Notes: generated by a model not told the origin, from the sequence alone. Positions 47,278-56,790 are shown, counted from the first letter of the stretch. The stretch is DNA of 64,000 nucleotides from GCA-2690565 sp002457235 (GCA_045565695.1 JBJLEZ010000009.1:1-64000); one strand, 5' to 3'. Numbers and translations are program-made.

Positions 47278-48432
47278 ATGCGTTTCGTTCCAGAGAAGAA
47301 AAGTTTATTAGGAGAAAACCTTGAAAGTTTTGAATCCGAGATATTGGCCGCTGATTTTCCTAAGTATCGGGCGAAACAAGTTTTTGATTGGATTTTTAAG
47401 AAGCGAATAAGTGATTGGGATTCTATGAGGAATCTGCCTAAAGTATTTGTAGAGTGGTTACGTACTAATTATGTGATCGATCCTACAAAAATTTTACTCG
47501 ATAAGCAGTCAAACGATGTAACTCAAAAGTTTTTGATTCAATTAGAAGATAAACAATTGATTGAGACAGTTTTGATTCGAGCTCCACAAGAGGGTGTAGG
47601 AGTAAAGAAATCGAGAAAAACCGTATGCGTTTCTATTCAGGTAGGCTGTGCTTATGGCTGTAAATTTTGCGCTTCTGGGCTTGCTGGCTTTAAGCGAAAT
47701 CTTTTTGCATCAGAGGTTGTTGCTCAATTGCTGCATATGTCTCGTATCGATAGTCCGAAGGAAACTCATGACCCTAATGAATCGGTTTCTTTTGATAACA
47801 TCGTATTTATGGGCATGGGTGAGCCTTTAGCTAATTATAATGAATTAGTCAGTGTCCTGAAGATTATGAATGCTTCATGGGGCTTAAATATTGGTGCTAG
47901 AAGAATCACAGTTTCTACTTCAGGTCTTGCACCTGAAATTGAAAAGTTAGCGACTGAAGCATTGTCTATTCGACTAGCAATTTCATTACATGGTGCGACC
48001 AATGAAGTGCGCAATCAAATTATGCCCATTAATAAACGTTATCCGTTAGAGGTTTTAATTCCTGCGATTGAAAAATTTCGTGAAATTCATGGTCGCATGG
48101 TAACATTAGAGTTTATCTTAATTGATGGGATTAATGACAGCCTTGAGCAAGCTCGGGCTTTAGTCAAAATTGCCAAACGTTTACATGCACATGTAAACTG
48201 TATTCCCTATAATAAAGTAGAAGGATTGGAATGGAAGCGCCCAAGTATCTCTCGCCAAAATAAATTTGTTCAAATTTTAAAGGAAGCGAATGTATCGGTT
48301 ACGATTCGCCGAGAAAAAGGACATTCTATAAATGCGGCATGTGGACAATTGAGATTAAAGAAGGAATTAGAAATGGCTGAGCAGGAGCCTTCACCTAGTA
48401 GCCCATTCATTAAGCCAATTATTGAAGATTAA
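47278..48432 (+). CDS. rlmN: 23S rRNA/tRNA adenine-C2 methyltransferase RlmN
   Basis: RlmN is a radical SAM enzyme methylating A2503 of 23S rRNA and A37 of some tRNAs. The iron-sulfur cluster motif is GCAYGCKFCASG (CxxxCxxC). FMGMGEPLANYNE and SINAACGQL follow, the last holding the conserved methyl-carrying cysteine. The 384-aa length is normal for this subgroup. It is divergent from radC and ends 3 bp before the convergent proA. Confidence 0.96.
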   Translation: MRFVPEKKSLLGENLESFESEILAADFPKYRAKQVFDWIFKKRISDWDSMRNLPKVFVEWLRTNYVIDPTKILLDKQSNDVTQKFLIQLEDKQLIETVLIRAPQEGVGVKKSRKTVCVSIQVGCAYGCKFCASGLAGFKRNLFASEVVAQLLHMSRIDSPKETHDPNESVSFDNIVFMGMGEPLANYNELVSVLKIMNASWGLNIGARRITVSTSGLAPEIEKLATEALSIRLAISLHGATNEVRNQIMPINKRYPLEVLIPAIEKFREIHGRMVTLEFILIDGINDSLEQARALVKIAKRLHAHVNCIPYNKVEGLEWKRPSISRQNKFVQILKEANVSVTIRREKGHSINAACGQLRLKKELEMAEQEPSPSSPFIKPIIED

Positions 48433-48435
48433 TGC

Positions 48436-49710
48436 TCAGTCTTTGATTTCGCCTTTGCCATGTACTATGTATTTATAAGTACATAACTCATTTAAGCCCA
48501 TTGGGCCACGAGCGTGCAGACGATCCGTTGAGATTCCAATCTCTGCTCCAAGTCCAAATTCAAAGCCATCACTAAATCGAGTACTTGCGTTGTGTAAAAC
48601 GGTTGAGGAATCGACCTCATTTAAAAAATCTTGGGCATTTTGAGCATCTTCTGTGACAATAGTATCGGTATGCGCTGAGCCTCGTGTATTAATGATTTCA
48701 ATGGCAGCCTTCATATTAGGAACAACTGCTATAGAAATAATTAAGTCGTTATATTCCTCGCCAAAGTCTTGGTCTTGAGCATCGATCATCGGAATGCCTG
48801 TTCCGGTTAAAGCTGCTTTAGCGGCTGAATCGACTCTTAGCTCAACACCTTGTTCATGGAGGGCTTGTGCTAATCTTGGTAGTGAAGATAGTGCATCTTG
48901 GTGTATGAGTAAATTCTCAGCTGCATTACACACACTCGGTCTTTGACACTTTGAATTAAGGGTAATGCTTTCTGCTTTTTCGTAATCATGAACTCCATCA
49001 ATATAGACAGAACAAACACCAGTGTAATGTTTAATTACTGGGATACGACTATTTTCGACTGTGAAGCGAATAAGTCCTTCACCTCCTCGAGGAATGATGC
49101 AGTGAACATACTGATCTTGTTTTAGTAATTCTTTCAATGCGTCACGATCAGTTGTTGGAATTAGTTGAACTGCATTTGGGTTGATATTGTTTTTTGTTAA
49201 GCAAGACTGAATGATTTTTATTAAGTAAGTATTACTACTGAAGGCTTCTTTACCGCCTCTTAAAATAGAAGCATTACCTGATTTTAAGCATAAAATAGCG
49301 CAATCCACTGTTACATTTGGTCGGGATTCATAGATGATTCCAATTACACCAATAGGAACTCGAATTTTTCGTAGATCAAAACCTCTTGGTGGATTCATTT
49401 GTTCGATTGTTTCACCTACAGGGTTTGATAATTCAGCAACTTGCCGAACGCCAACTGCCATTTGATTAATCCTATCTTTAGTGAATTGCAAACGTTCGAT
49501 CATTGGAGGACTTAAGTCCATGGATTTTGCATTATCAATATCGACAGCATTTGCTTCTAAAATACCTTCTATGTTAGCCTCTAGAGCATCGGCTAAATCG
49601 TATAAAAATTGATTCTTTTTTTCGCTGGTCAGGGTGGTAAGCTCAAGCGAAGCTTTGCGGGCAGATTGTGATATTGATTCGATTAAATGCTGTAAATTTT
49701 GATCATTCAT
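48436..49710 (-). CDS. proA: Gamma-glutamyl phosphate reductase
   Basis: ProA reduces gamma-glutamyl phosphate in proline synthesis, following ProB (35434-36210). The aldehyde-dehydrogenase-like fold shows PIGVIGIIYESRPNVTVD. The catalytic cysteine is in KCQRPSVCNAAENLL. The 424-aa length is normal. The PfkB-type kinase gene lies 9 bp upstream on the same strand, so the two may be cotranscribed. Confidence 0.96.
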   Translation of the reverse strand: MNDQNLQHLIESISQSARKASLELTTLTSEKKNQFLYDLADALEANIEGILEANAVDIDNAKSMDLSPPMIERLQFTKDRINQMAVGVRQVAELSNPVGETIEQMNPPRGFDLRKIRVPIGVIGIIYESRPNVTVDCAILCLKSGNASILRGGKEAFSSNTYLIKIIQSCLTKNNINPNAVQLIPTTDRDALKELLKQDQYVHCIIPRGGEGLIRFTVENSRIPVIKHYTGVCSVYIDGVHDYEKAESITLNSKCQRPSVCNAAENLLIHQDALSSLPRLAQALHEQGVELRVDSAAKAALTGTGIPMIDAQDQDFGEEYNDLIISIAVVPNMKAAIEIINTRGSAHTDTIVTEDAQNAQDFLNEVDSSTVLHNASTRFSDGFEFGLGAEIGISTDRLHARGPMGLNELCTYKYIVHGKGEIKD

Positions 49711-49719
49711 ATTTGAGAA

Positions 49720-50703
49720 TTAGGTTGTTTGGATTGATTTAAGAATATCATCCCATTGTCTATGACTTAATGCGCCTCCATGGTTTTGAATAACAGAAGC
49801 TCCCATCAATGCTCCTAATTGAGCAGAATCTTCAATTGATTGATTGTTAGCCCATCCATGTAAAAATCCAGCTGCCCAGAAATCACCTGCACCCGTTGTA
49901 TCTATAACTTCTTTAACAGGAATTGCTTCCGAATGTATGATTGTCTGATCTTTTGCGATAAGGCTACCTTGGGCACCTAGCTTAACTACTGCAGTTTCAC
50001 ACAGTTCATTCAGGATTTTGACTGATTCTTCTGATTGAGCAGGGGGAAGTTGAGTGAAAGCCGCCGCTTCGTCTTCATTGGCAAAAACCATATCAACATG
50101 ATTTTTAAGAATTTCCTTAAGCTCACTTTTTGATTGATTGACTATTTCAAAGGAAGCTAGGTCAAAGCTAACAGTTAAATTATTGCTTTTTGCTAAATCT
50201 AAGGACTTGTGGAGTACATCTTTATTTAGGATTAAGAATCCCTCAATGTGTAGGTGGTCATAATCTTGAAAGTCTGAGGGGTTGAGTTCATCTTCAGCAA
50301 GTGTCATGGCTGCTCCAAGCGATGTTCGCATGGTTCTTTGACCATCGGGGGTGACTAAAGAGAGGCATTTCCCGTTTGGTATGTTGCCTATCTTGAATGA
50401 TTGTGTGCTTCCACCATGTTGGGCTAACGATTCTTTATAAAAGTCGCCTGATGCACAGTTACCAATTTTCCCGATAAAGCTGGTCTGTATGCCTAAACGC
50501 GCTAAGGCAAAGATTGTATTTCCAGCGGAGCCACCCGTAATTTGAACTAGTTCTTGGTTGATTTCGGACTTAATTGACTCGAGTTCAGATTCAGCAAGAA
50601 GCTCCATTCCTCCTTTAGAACCTGAGATGTTTTCTAAGAAGGCATCGTCTACGAAAGCAATTTCGTCAATAATTGGGCTTCCTAAACCAATTATTCTTTT
50701 CAT
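49720..50703 (-). CDS. PfkB-family sugar/adenosine kinase
   Basis: This ribokinase-fold protein begins MKRIIGLGSPIIDEIAFVDD. It has the first PfkB signature, TGGSAGNTIFALARLG, and the second, DTTGAGDFWAAGFLHG, with the catalytic Asp. I chose the ATG at 50701-50703 for a normal N-terminus, giving 327 aa. An ATG at 50733 would add ten basic residues. Similar proteins are annotated as adenosine kinase, but the substrate cannot be told from the sequence. Confidence 0.85.
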   Translation of the reverse strand: MKRIIGLGSPIIDEIAFVDDAFLENISGSKGGMELLAESELESIKSEINQELVQITGGSAGNTIFALARLGIQTSFIGKIGNCASGDFYKESLAQHGGSTQSFKIGNIPNGKCLSLVTPDGQRTMRTSLGAAMTLAEDELNPSDFQDYDHLHIEGFLILNKDVLHKSLDLAKSNNLTVSFDLASFEIVNQSKSELKEILKNHVDMVFANEDEAAAFTQLPPAQSEESVKILNELCETAVVKLGAQGSLIAKDQTIIHSEAIPVKEVIDTTGAGDFWAAGFLHGWANNQSIEDSAQLGALMGASVIQNHGGALSHRQWDDILKSIQTT

Positions 50704-50738
50704 TTTATTTGAGATAGAAGGGTGGCGCCTCAAACCAA

Positions 50739-51140
50739 TTATTGGTCAAGGATCATATCTTCGATTTCTGCTAAAATGACTTGCGATTCTGGCATATTGC
50801 CAACCAAGCCTATGCGTACACTAATCTGAGATTGCTCTGGAGATAATTCAGTGATTTTTACAATGATTTTTTCATCTCCAACTTTTCTTGCAAATACAGA
50901 GGTTTCTAGCTCGCCATGGATTTCTCCTGTGCGGAAATATCCTAGTAGGTCAAGTGCTTGAATGCTCGCTCTAAATGCAGAATCGGTATCAGTCTCAAAA
51001 ACAGAAACTAGTGAGTTGAGTTGATATCTTGCAGTTGAAGAGGAATCGTTCTTTGGATTGACGGTTACTGATTGGCAAGCAACTAAAAAGAAAGTTGCCA
51101 ATGCAAGTGTGCTGATGAATCGGATTGCTGAAGTTGTCAT
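50739..51140 (-). CDS. Small DUF3568-like lipoprotein
   Basis: This 133-aa protein has a lipoprotein signal with lipobox FLVACQS. One compact domain follows, whose end reads QISVRIGLVGNMPESQVILAEI. That pattern matches DUF3568-type envelope lipoproteins of unknown function. It sits 36 bp upstream of the PfkB gene on the same strand and downstream of the xseA terminator, so it probably has its own promoter in the 51141-51248 region. Confidence 0.65.
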   Translation of the reverse strand: MTTSAIRFISTLALATFFLVACQSVTVNPKNDSSSTARYQLNSLVSVFETDTDSAFRASIQALDLLGYFRTGEIHGELETSVFARKVGDEKIIVKITELSPEQSQISVRIGLVGNMPESQVILAEIEDMILDQ

Positions 51141-51248
51141 GTTATTAAAAGGTTCTTACTGATATTTAAATGATAATATTAGCTTTAGACTAATTTCAAT
51201 TTAAAAGTGAAACTTTAAGTCTTTTATCTTAACTATTAGCTATTTTGA

Positions 51249-51286
51249 TAAAAAAAATGCGCTTTAGATCTTACTCTAAAGCGCAT
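51249..51286 (-). terminator. Rho-independent terminator after xseA
   Basis: On the minus strand, atgcgctttaga pairs perfectly with tctaaagcgcat (12 bp, 6-nt loop) and is followed by a run of seven to eight U. It ends the xseA transcript, about 90 nt after the stop codon. Confidence 0.85.
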
Positions 51287-51345
51287 TCAAGACTTACAGT
51301 CTTTATACTCACATCATCCTATGACTAAATCGTCATACAAGTGAG
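51287..51345 (-). ncRNA. Candidate structured RNA / structured 3' UTR of xseA
   Basis: Directly before the terminator are two more hairpins. One is aagact/agtctt with a 3-nt loop (51289-51303). The other is a two-tier stem with outer ctcac/gtgag (51308-51312 with 51341-51345) and inner tatgac/gtcata (51320-51337). With the terminator, this gives three stems in about 100 nt with no open frame. It could be a small RNA or a 3' UTR-derived RNA. I do not recognise the family. Confidence 0.35.
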
Positions 51346-51375
51346 AGTGTTAACTTCTAAATTTGTTCCATTTTT

Positions 51376-52734
51376 TTACTTTTTTTTACTTTTTTTGCGA
51401 ATTACCAGTTCTCCATCTATAAATAAGGCTTTTATTTCATCTGATTTTTTTGCCATTTGTACATTGCTCAAGACCTTGTTGGAATCATTTTTAAGAATAA
51501 CGTAGCCTCGCTTAAGGCTAGATTGTATGCTACTATTTTGTAAACGGTGATCGTTATATTCAAGGTGTTGGCGCTTAGTTTGTAGGTAATTTTTAGCGTT
51601 TAGTGCTAATTGTTGTTTTCGTATTTTTGATTCAAATTGATGAGACTCTAAAAGTTGCTGTGGGTGCAATTTGTTGAATTGAGCATTTAAATCATAGCAT
51701 TTTGCAGTTTTGACTTTAATTGACTCAGCCAAATTTTGGGATAAATTTTTTTCTAGAACATCCAATTGTATCATCATTTTATCAATATAATTTTGTGGAG
51801 TATGTAGAACTAATTGATGGTTATAAGATTGAAGGTTGATCTTTTTCGTTCGCAGTAATTGTTCTATTGTATCAATAAGTTTCCTTTGGTTTTTTATCTG
51901 TGATTCTTTGTTTGATAGATAATTAGAAGAAATATATTCGGCTGCTCCTGAAGGAGTTTCAGCTCGATGGTCGGCAACTAAATCAGTTAAAACGGTATCT
52001 ATTTGATGTCCAATAGCTGAAATACTGGGGGTTGGGCATTCAAAAAGGGCACGCGCTACCGATTCTTCATTAAAGTTCCATATGTCTTCAATACTGCCAC
52101 CGCCTCTGGTGAGAACCACTAAATCATAGTTATCTGGATTTTCTGATACATATTTAATCGCTTGAATGATTTCATCTCTTGCTTGCTGCCCTTGGACTTT
52201 TACAGGAATTAGGTCGATTTTTCCGGCAAATTTTCGCCTTTTTAATATTTGAATGAAATCTTGAATAGCCGCACCTGTTGGAGAGGTAATTAAAGCAATA
52301 TTATGGGGAATTTCTGGAATTGCTTTTTTATATTCTTGATCAAAGAGACCTTCGGCATTCAGTTTCTTTTTCAACTGTTCAAAAAGAAAATGCAAATTAC
52401 CTTTACCAGCTAATTGTGCTATTTGAACAGAAATCTGATAACGCCCGTAAGGCTCATATACAGAGATATTCCCAAACAGAATGACTTCTACTCCATCTTC
52501 TAGATCAAAGTCACAAGCACTAGCATAACGATTAAAAAAGACACAAGGTAACTGACTACTTTCATCTTTGAGTGAGAAATAATAATGTCCAGATTGTTGA
52601 AAACGTAGATTGGATATCTCGCCCTTAACCCAAACTTGTTTAAAACTGGGTTCTAGAACATTTTTTATTTGATGGGTTAATTCACTGACACTTTGAACTG
52701 AGTCTGATTCTACGTTGAAAAAGAAATCTTCCAT
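51376..52734 (-). CDS. xseA: Exodeoxyribonuclease VII large subunit
   Basis: XseA degrades single-stranded DNA. The N-terminal OB domain includes VWVKGEISNLRFQQSGHYYF. The catalytic domain has LTRGGGSIEDIWNFNEE and AIGHQIDTVLTDLVADHRA. A long coiled-coil C-terminal region and SLKRGYVILKN follow. The 452-aa length is normal. The small subunit gene xseB, usually adjacent, is not found next to it. Confidence 0.96.
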   Translation of the reverse strand: MEDFFFNVESDSVQSVSELTHQIKNVLEPSFKQVWVKGEISNLRFQQSGHYYFSLKDESSQLPCVFFNRYASACDFDLEDGVEVILFGNISVYEPYGRYQISVQIAQLAGKGNLHFLFEQLKKKLNAEGLFDQEYKKAIPEIPHNIALITSPTGAAIQDFIQILKRRKFAGKIDLIPVKVQGQQARDEIIQAIKYVSENPDNYDLVVLTRGGGSIEDIWNFNEESVARALFECPTPSISAIGHQIDTVLTDLVADHRAETPSGAAEYISSNYLSNKESQIKNQRKLIDTIEQLLRTKKINLQSYNHQLVLHTPQNYIDKMMIQLDVLEKNLSQNLAESIKVKTAKCYDLNAQFNKLHPQQLLESHQFESKIRKQQLALNAKNYLQTKRQHLEYNDHRLQNSSIQSSLKRGYVILKNDSNKVLSNVQMAKKSDEIKALFIDGELVIRKKSKKK

Positions 52735-52798
52735 TTTTTCTGTATAAAGGATTATAGCTTGCTTGCAAGGTTAGCATTTTTCATAAAGGAGATAAATT

Positions 52799-53275
52799 AT
52801 GGAATCGCAAAATAAAAATCTAAAAAGCATTTTTTTGAATTTTCTGCTCTTATTGGCTTTTATATTTTCAGTTATGGCGCTGTATATTAGTTTGAGCTTC
52901 AGCGAAAAGATGAGTACTCAAAAAGTAGAAACTACAGAAGATGAACTTACTTTAGAGGTTCGGGAATTGTACGAGGCAATCGCTGTAGTGGAGAAAAAAG
53001 TGACGGATCAGGCGAATAGTTTAAAAACTATACAGAAAAATTTGACCCAAATGGAAAAAACATCGGTTAAGAATCAGTTAAAAGTTGTAAATAAAGAACC
53101 TGTAAAGCCGAAGGAAGGGTCACTGAGTTCAGCTCGTTATCATGTTATTCAGTCAGGAGATACTTTTTCTAAAGTTTCTAAGATTTATGGGGTATCTCTG
53201 AATGCTCTTATGAATGCTAACAAAGATTTAAATCCTAAAGCACTTAGAGTTGGTCAAGAGATAGTGATTCCTTAA
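52799..53275 (+). CDS. Membrane-anchored coiled-coil LysM protein
   Basis: This 158-aa protein has an N-terminal membrane anchor (residues about 10-31). A coiled coil spans about 45-85, and a single LysM domain lies at the end (YHVIQSGDTFSKVSKIYGVS to RVGQEIVIP). LysM binds peptidoglycan, so the protein probably links the cytoplasmic membrane to the wall. It has one of the few strong Shine-Dalgarno sequences in the window (aaggaga, 6 nt before the ATG). Confidence 0.8.
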   Translation: MESQNKNLKSIFLNFLLLLAFIFSVMALYISLSFSEKMSTQKVETTEDELTLEVRELYEAIAVVEKKVTDQANSLKTIQKNLTQMEKTSVKNQLKVVNKEPVKPKEGSLSSARYHVIQSGDTFSKVSKIYGVSLNALMNANKDLNPKALRVGQEIVIP

Positions 53276-53296
53276 GTCGAATATTAATAATTATTT

Positions 53297-53857
53297 ATGA
53301 CAGACGAAATAAAGATAGATCGTTGGCAGATACAAAAAGAAACCGTTAATTTTTCTTCAAGGGTCTGGGAATTAAGAACTCGAAAGTATTATCATCCCAA
53401 AAGAAAGACATCAGAAGATTTTTATTATATCAGTTCACCCGATTGGGTAGTTGGTGTAGGGCGCACGGTGAATAAAGAAATTATCTTGGTGCGACAATTT
53501 CGTTGGGGGATTGATGACTTTTCTTTAGAATTACCAGGTGGTATTATTGATCCGAATGAAGACCCGTTGGAAGCAGGTGTAAGAGAGTTTAAGGAAGAGA
53601 CGGGTTATGTTGGTGGTGATTGTATTTCTTTGGGAACATGTTTGCCAAACCCTTCAATGCTCAACAATCACTGTCATTTTATCTTTATTGATAATATGGA
53701 ATTAAGTTCCTCTGGTACAAACTGGGATCAGCACGAGGAAATAGAAGTGATCACTTTGCCTGAAGTTGAAGTGGCTAACTGGGTTAAAGAAGGGAAATTA
53801 TCCCATTCCTTAACCTTAGCCGCATTATATCGCTACCTTTTATATATGGAGGGCTGA
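53297..53857 (+). CDS. Nudix hydrolase, ADP-ribose pyrophosphatase-like
   Basis: The Nudix box is complete in the 186-aa protein: GGIIDPNEDPLEAG, then REFKEETGYVG. The N-terminal strands and VRQFRWGIDDFSLELPGG resemble NudF/ADP-ribose pyrophosphatase types. Exact substrate specificity cannot be read from the motif. It lies 21 bp after the LysM gene on the same strand. Confidence 0.85.
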   Translation: MTDEIKIDRWQIQKETVNFSSRVWELRTRKYYHPKRKTSEDFYYISSPDWVVGVGRTVNKEIILVRQFRWGIDDFSLELPGGIIDPNEDPLEAGVREFKEETGYVGGDCISLGTCLPNPSMLNNHCHFIFIDNMELSSSGTNWDQHEEIEVITLPEVEVANWVKEGKLSHSLTLAALYRYLLYMEG

Positions 53858-53868
53858 TTAATTTAATT

Positions 53869-56091
53869 TTACCAAATATAGTTAATAGTCACTCCATAAT
53901 TCAAAGGGTCGGCAGATGCTTTATAAAATCTTTTTGAATCATATATGTATCCATCATCTAGGTGATAGTTATCAAAATAGAAGACGCGTTTTGTATAGTC
54001 ATGGTCAAATAGGTTCTTAGCCCATAGAGAAATGTCCCACTGTTTATTTGAGTAGCCTATGGTAGCATTGACCACAGAATAAGGTTCTCTTTTAAGATCA
54101 TGACCATTTTCTTCGTAATAATCAGCACTACCAGTTAGTGAGAGATTTGAATAAAAGCCACTCTCTGGTGCATATTTAATTAATAAAGCATATTTATATT
54201 CTGGAGCGTTCGCCAAATCTCTAGATGAATTATCCATAGTTGCTTTTAATAAACTTAAGTTAGTTTCTAAGGACCAATCAGGATTGAAAGACCATTGTGA
54301 ATGATACTCTGCTCCATAATGCCTGGCATCGCCTTGATTAGAGGTAAAATAATTAAAAAACCCTTTTGAGCCACCAGCATCCCTCAATTGAGCATTCTTT
54401 CGTGTCAGATAAAAAATATTAAATTTTGCCTGATAGGTGTTTTCTGGATTTAGAAATACTAAGCCAATTTCATAAGTATTAACGTTTTCTGTATCAAAAG
54501 TTAGTGGAGATGCACCATCTATAATTCTAAAGGAAGTACTATTTACACCAGCAGCTTTATAACCACGGTTATATGAAAGGAATAGGGTGTAATTATCAGT
54601 TAAATTATTTTCATAATTTATAGAAGCGCCAATGAGATGATCATTTTTTGTTATATCTGAGCCAGAATCAAGCGTTGGAGCTGCTAATCCATTCGTCTGC
54701 ATCTTCATCATAAGATGAATAATCAGCATTATTTAAGGTCAGGGAGGTAAAAGCTAACTTTCTGGTATTCATAGCGAAGTCCAAAGCTGATTTTTGAATT
54801 TTCATCTAGTTTATTTTCAGCCTTAGAAAATAATGAAATCGATTGAGTTTTATAATCTGATAAAACATCCGCTCTTCCATCATCATCAAAATTATCTAAA
54901 TAATTAATATCCGACTTTTCAGATAGTTTATTGAAGTATATTCCAGCCGTCCATTTGCTGAATAAATTATTATAAGAATGGTCCTCTAATGAATCGATCC
55001 TGATTTCTTGAGATATAGACTTTCGATCCCTATCAATTGAAAGGAATCCATCATAGCCACTTGTGCCTGAAAGATTAAAGTTTTCATCTAACTTAAATAA
55101 TTTCCCCAGTCTGAATCATATCTATCAAGCGAATCTGTATGCAGTATACTTGTAACTGACGTAACTGAGAAATCTTTTAAATTCTCGGAATTCATGCGAA
55201 TAGAAATACCCTTGGAACGCTGATTATCTTCGCCTGGATCATCTGATTGAGTTTTCAGGTAAGTATTATCTAATGACCATTCATCATATCCATCCTGTTT
55301 GCATCGGCATGAGACAAGATGCGGTATTGGATGCTAGTATTACTGGGTATGGATTGTGACGTAACTTTAAGAAGGGAAAAGTTTCTTCGCTTATGATCAG
55401 AGTCATTTTTGTGCAAAAACTCATTTTCAATGAAACCGTCCGACTTATTCAATGTGAAAGACTCAGCCGATAATTCGTCTTACCATTATTACGCCAATGT
55501 TCCACCGGTAGCATATCCTGAAAAGCTCTGTGCTTCTTCTGTTCCAATATGAAAGGTTGTACTGATTCGGAAGTGCTTTCGCCATCAGCTTCACCCGTCG
55601 ATAATCTTGATAATTCCAGCCGAGGCATTTGACACCGTAAGCAGCTGGATTGATGCTCCTCGGATGACTTCAACCTGCTCTGACGATCAAAAAGAGAAGC
55701 AATGCCTCCGATGCCCGTGAAATCAAAATCATCAACTCAAAAAGCGAACACTCAGATCGGGTGTCTCTCCCTCAAATTGTGAATTTTCGCCTAAGCCTCG
55801 AATCTGAAAATAGCGAGAGTCGGTTAGTCCCTCCAGTAGACCGTCAGATTCGGAATCAGCGCTCAGATAAGATCTTGAAAGAGCAGTGCCTGTCTACTCT
55901 TCTAAGGCAGTGTCGCTAAAAAGAGTCACACTTTCAGCAACGTTTTTAACCGGAGTATCCCATAATAAACCAGTAACAATTAAGTCCGGAAGCTCGTATG
56001 CATTTGATTGTAGTTCAGGTGTGTCAACGGTTTGCCCCTTCAAGTTCACAACAAGTAGGAGAGCGATAAATAATAATTTTAGTATGTGCAT
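53869..56091 (-). pseudogene. TonB-dependent receptor, decayed; behind a TPP riboswitch
   Basis: The N-terminus (56091 downward) has a signal peptide and a plug start (LPDLIVTGLLWDTPVKNVAES). An in-frame TAG lies at 55894-55896, after which the same frame continues through RYFQIRGLGENSQFEGE. Frame changes then occur near 55736 (VDDFDFTGIGG), at 55.67-55.6 kb (VEVIRGA, NASAGIIKI and TGEADGES lie in different frames), near 55.47, 55.1 and 54.75 kb, and at about 54.7 kb. The last 286 codons (to 53869) are open and hold the beta-barrel strands, ending GVTINYIW. That makes at least eight lesions. The riboswitch implies that the intact receptor imported thiamin or a precursor. It is probably inactive. 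Confidence 0.85.
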
Positions 56092-56161
56092 GATGATAAG
56101 ATATGAATTTGAAATCCTATCAATACAAGCAGGGTAAAAGTGAACGCATCAAGTTACCGAA

Positions 56162-56268
56162 CACCTTTCCCTCCGCCAGTATCAACTGGATCAGGTTCGA
56201 AGGGATCATTTCTGTACGGTAATGTGTAAGGAAACATCTCAGACCCATCTAGGTCACCCCTAAGGACT
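56162..56268 (-). promoter_or_regulatory. TPP (thiamin pyrophosphate) riboswitch
   Basis: On the minus strand the conserved THI-element blocks appear in order. These are a taggggtg start, then GGGTCTGAGATG, a variable arm, ATGATCCCTTCGAACCTGAT, CCAGTTGATACTGGCGG and the closing AGGGAAAGG. The CUGAGA loop and the ACCUGAUC block are the pyrimidine- and phosphate-binding signatures. It ends about 70 nt before the receptor start codon. No clear intrinsic terminator follows, so control of translation start is more likely. Confidence 0.95.
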
Positions 56269-56272
56269 TTTA

Positions 56273-56303
56273 AATAAACAACAATTACGGGAATTTTAGT
56301 CAA
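56273..56303 (-). promoter_or_regulatory. Possible promoter for the riboswitch transcript
   Basis: TTGACT (56298-56303 on the minus strand) and TTTATT (56273-56278) are separated by 19 bp. They lie just upstream of the riboswitch 5' end. The -10 match is poor and the spacing is long. Confidence 0.3.
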
Positions 56304-56321
56304 ACGAAAAGAGTCGATATT

Positions 56322-56783
56322 TTATCGAGCAATATCGTTTTGGCTTAAGACATTGATTTGGTGTCGTCTTAAGGTCTCACTTGCAAGGTCGTTATCCTCA
56401 AGGCTTATCGCAAGTGCAGAGCGATTATTTGGCCGAATAACAAAGGGGTAGATGTAGTGTATATTGATTTCAGCCTGAACTAAAGCAAAGGTGACTTTAG
56501 CAATATCTGCCTCTGAATTAAGCTCTACAGCAACCATTTCGGTGCTGACATAAGAAAATTTATTTGAGTCTAAAATATGTTGCGCTTCTTCCGGGTAGTC
56601 CACGATGACTCGAATTAAGGAACTATCTGTGGTATCTAAAATAGAGATGGCAATGATATGCACATCGTGCGATTTTAACAAACCTACGATTTCATTGAGC
56701 CGTCCGACCTTATTATCTGCATGGATTGACAACTGGATAACAGGTCGAAAAGCGTTGGGATCATTTAAAACTCTAGAACTCAT
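56322..56783 (-). CDS. Tandem ACT-domain protein
   Basis: This 153-aa protein is two ACT-type regulatory domains. The first is VIQLSIHADNKVGRLNEIVG and LIRVIVDYPEEAQHIL. The second is VAVELNSEADIAKVTFALVQ and SALAISLEDNDLASETL. ACT domains bind amino acids or similar ligands. No enzyme domain is attached, so a sensor or partner role is likely, but the ligand is unknown. The gene lies 7 bp after yicC. Confidence 0.75.
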   Translation of the reverse strand: MSSRVLNDPNAFRPVIQLSIHADNKVGRLNEIVGLLKSHDVHIIAISILDTTDSSLIRVIVDYPEEAQHILDSNKFSYVSTEMVAVELNSEADIAKVTFALVQAEINIHYIYPFVIRPNNRSALAISLEDNDLASETLRRHQINVLSQNDIAR

Positions 56784-56790
56784 AATATTT

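Noticed and set aside
51141..51375. A hidden xseB gene beside xseA
   Set aside because: No open frame of suitable length or sequence exists here. The region is occupied by hairpins.
55886..56137. 83-aa plus-strand open frame at the receptor start
   Set aside because: It is antisense to the signal peptide and plug start of the receptor and shows no family motif.
56312..56326. tcgata-aaa-tatcga hairpin at the ACT gene end as a terminator
   Set aside because: The stem is short and AT-rich, and the following ctctttt is a weak U-run. It is not convincing as a terminator.
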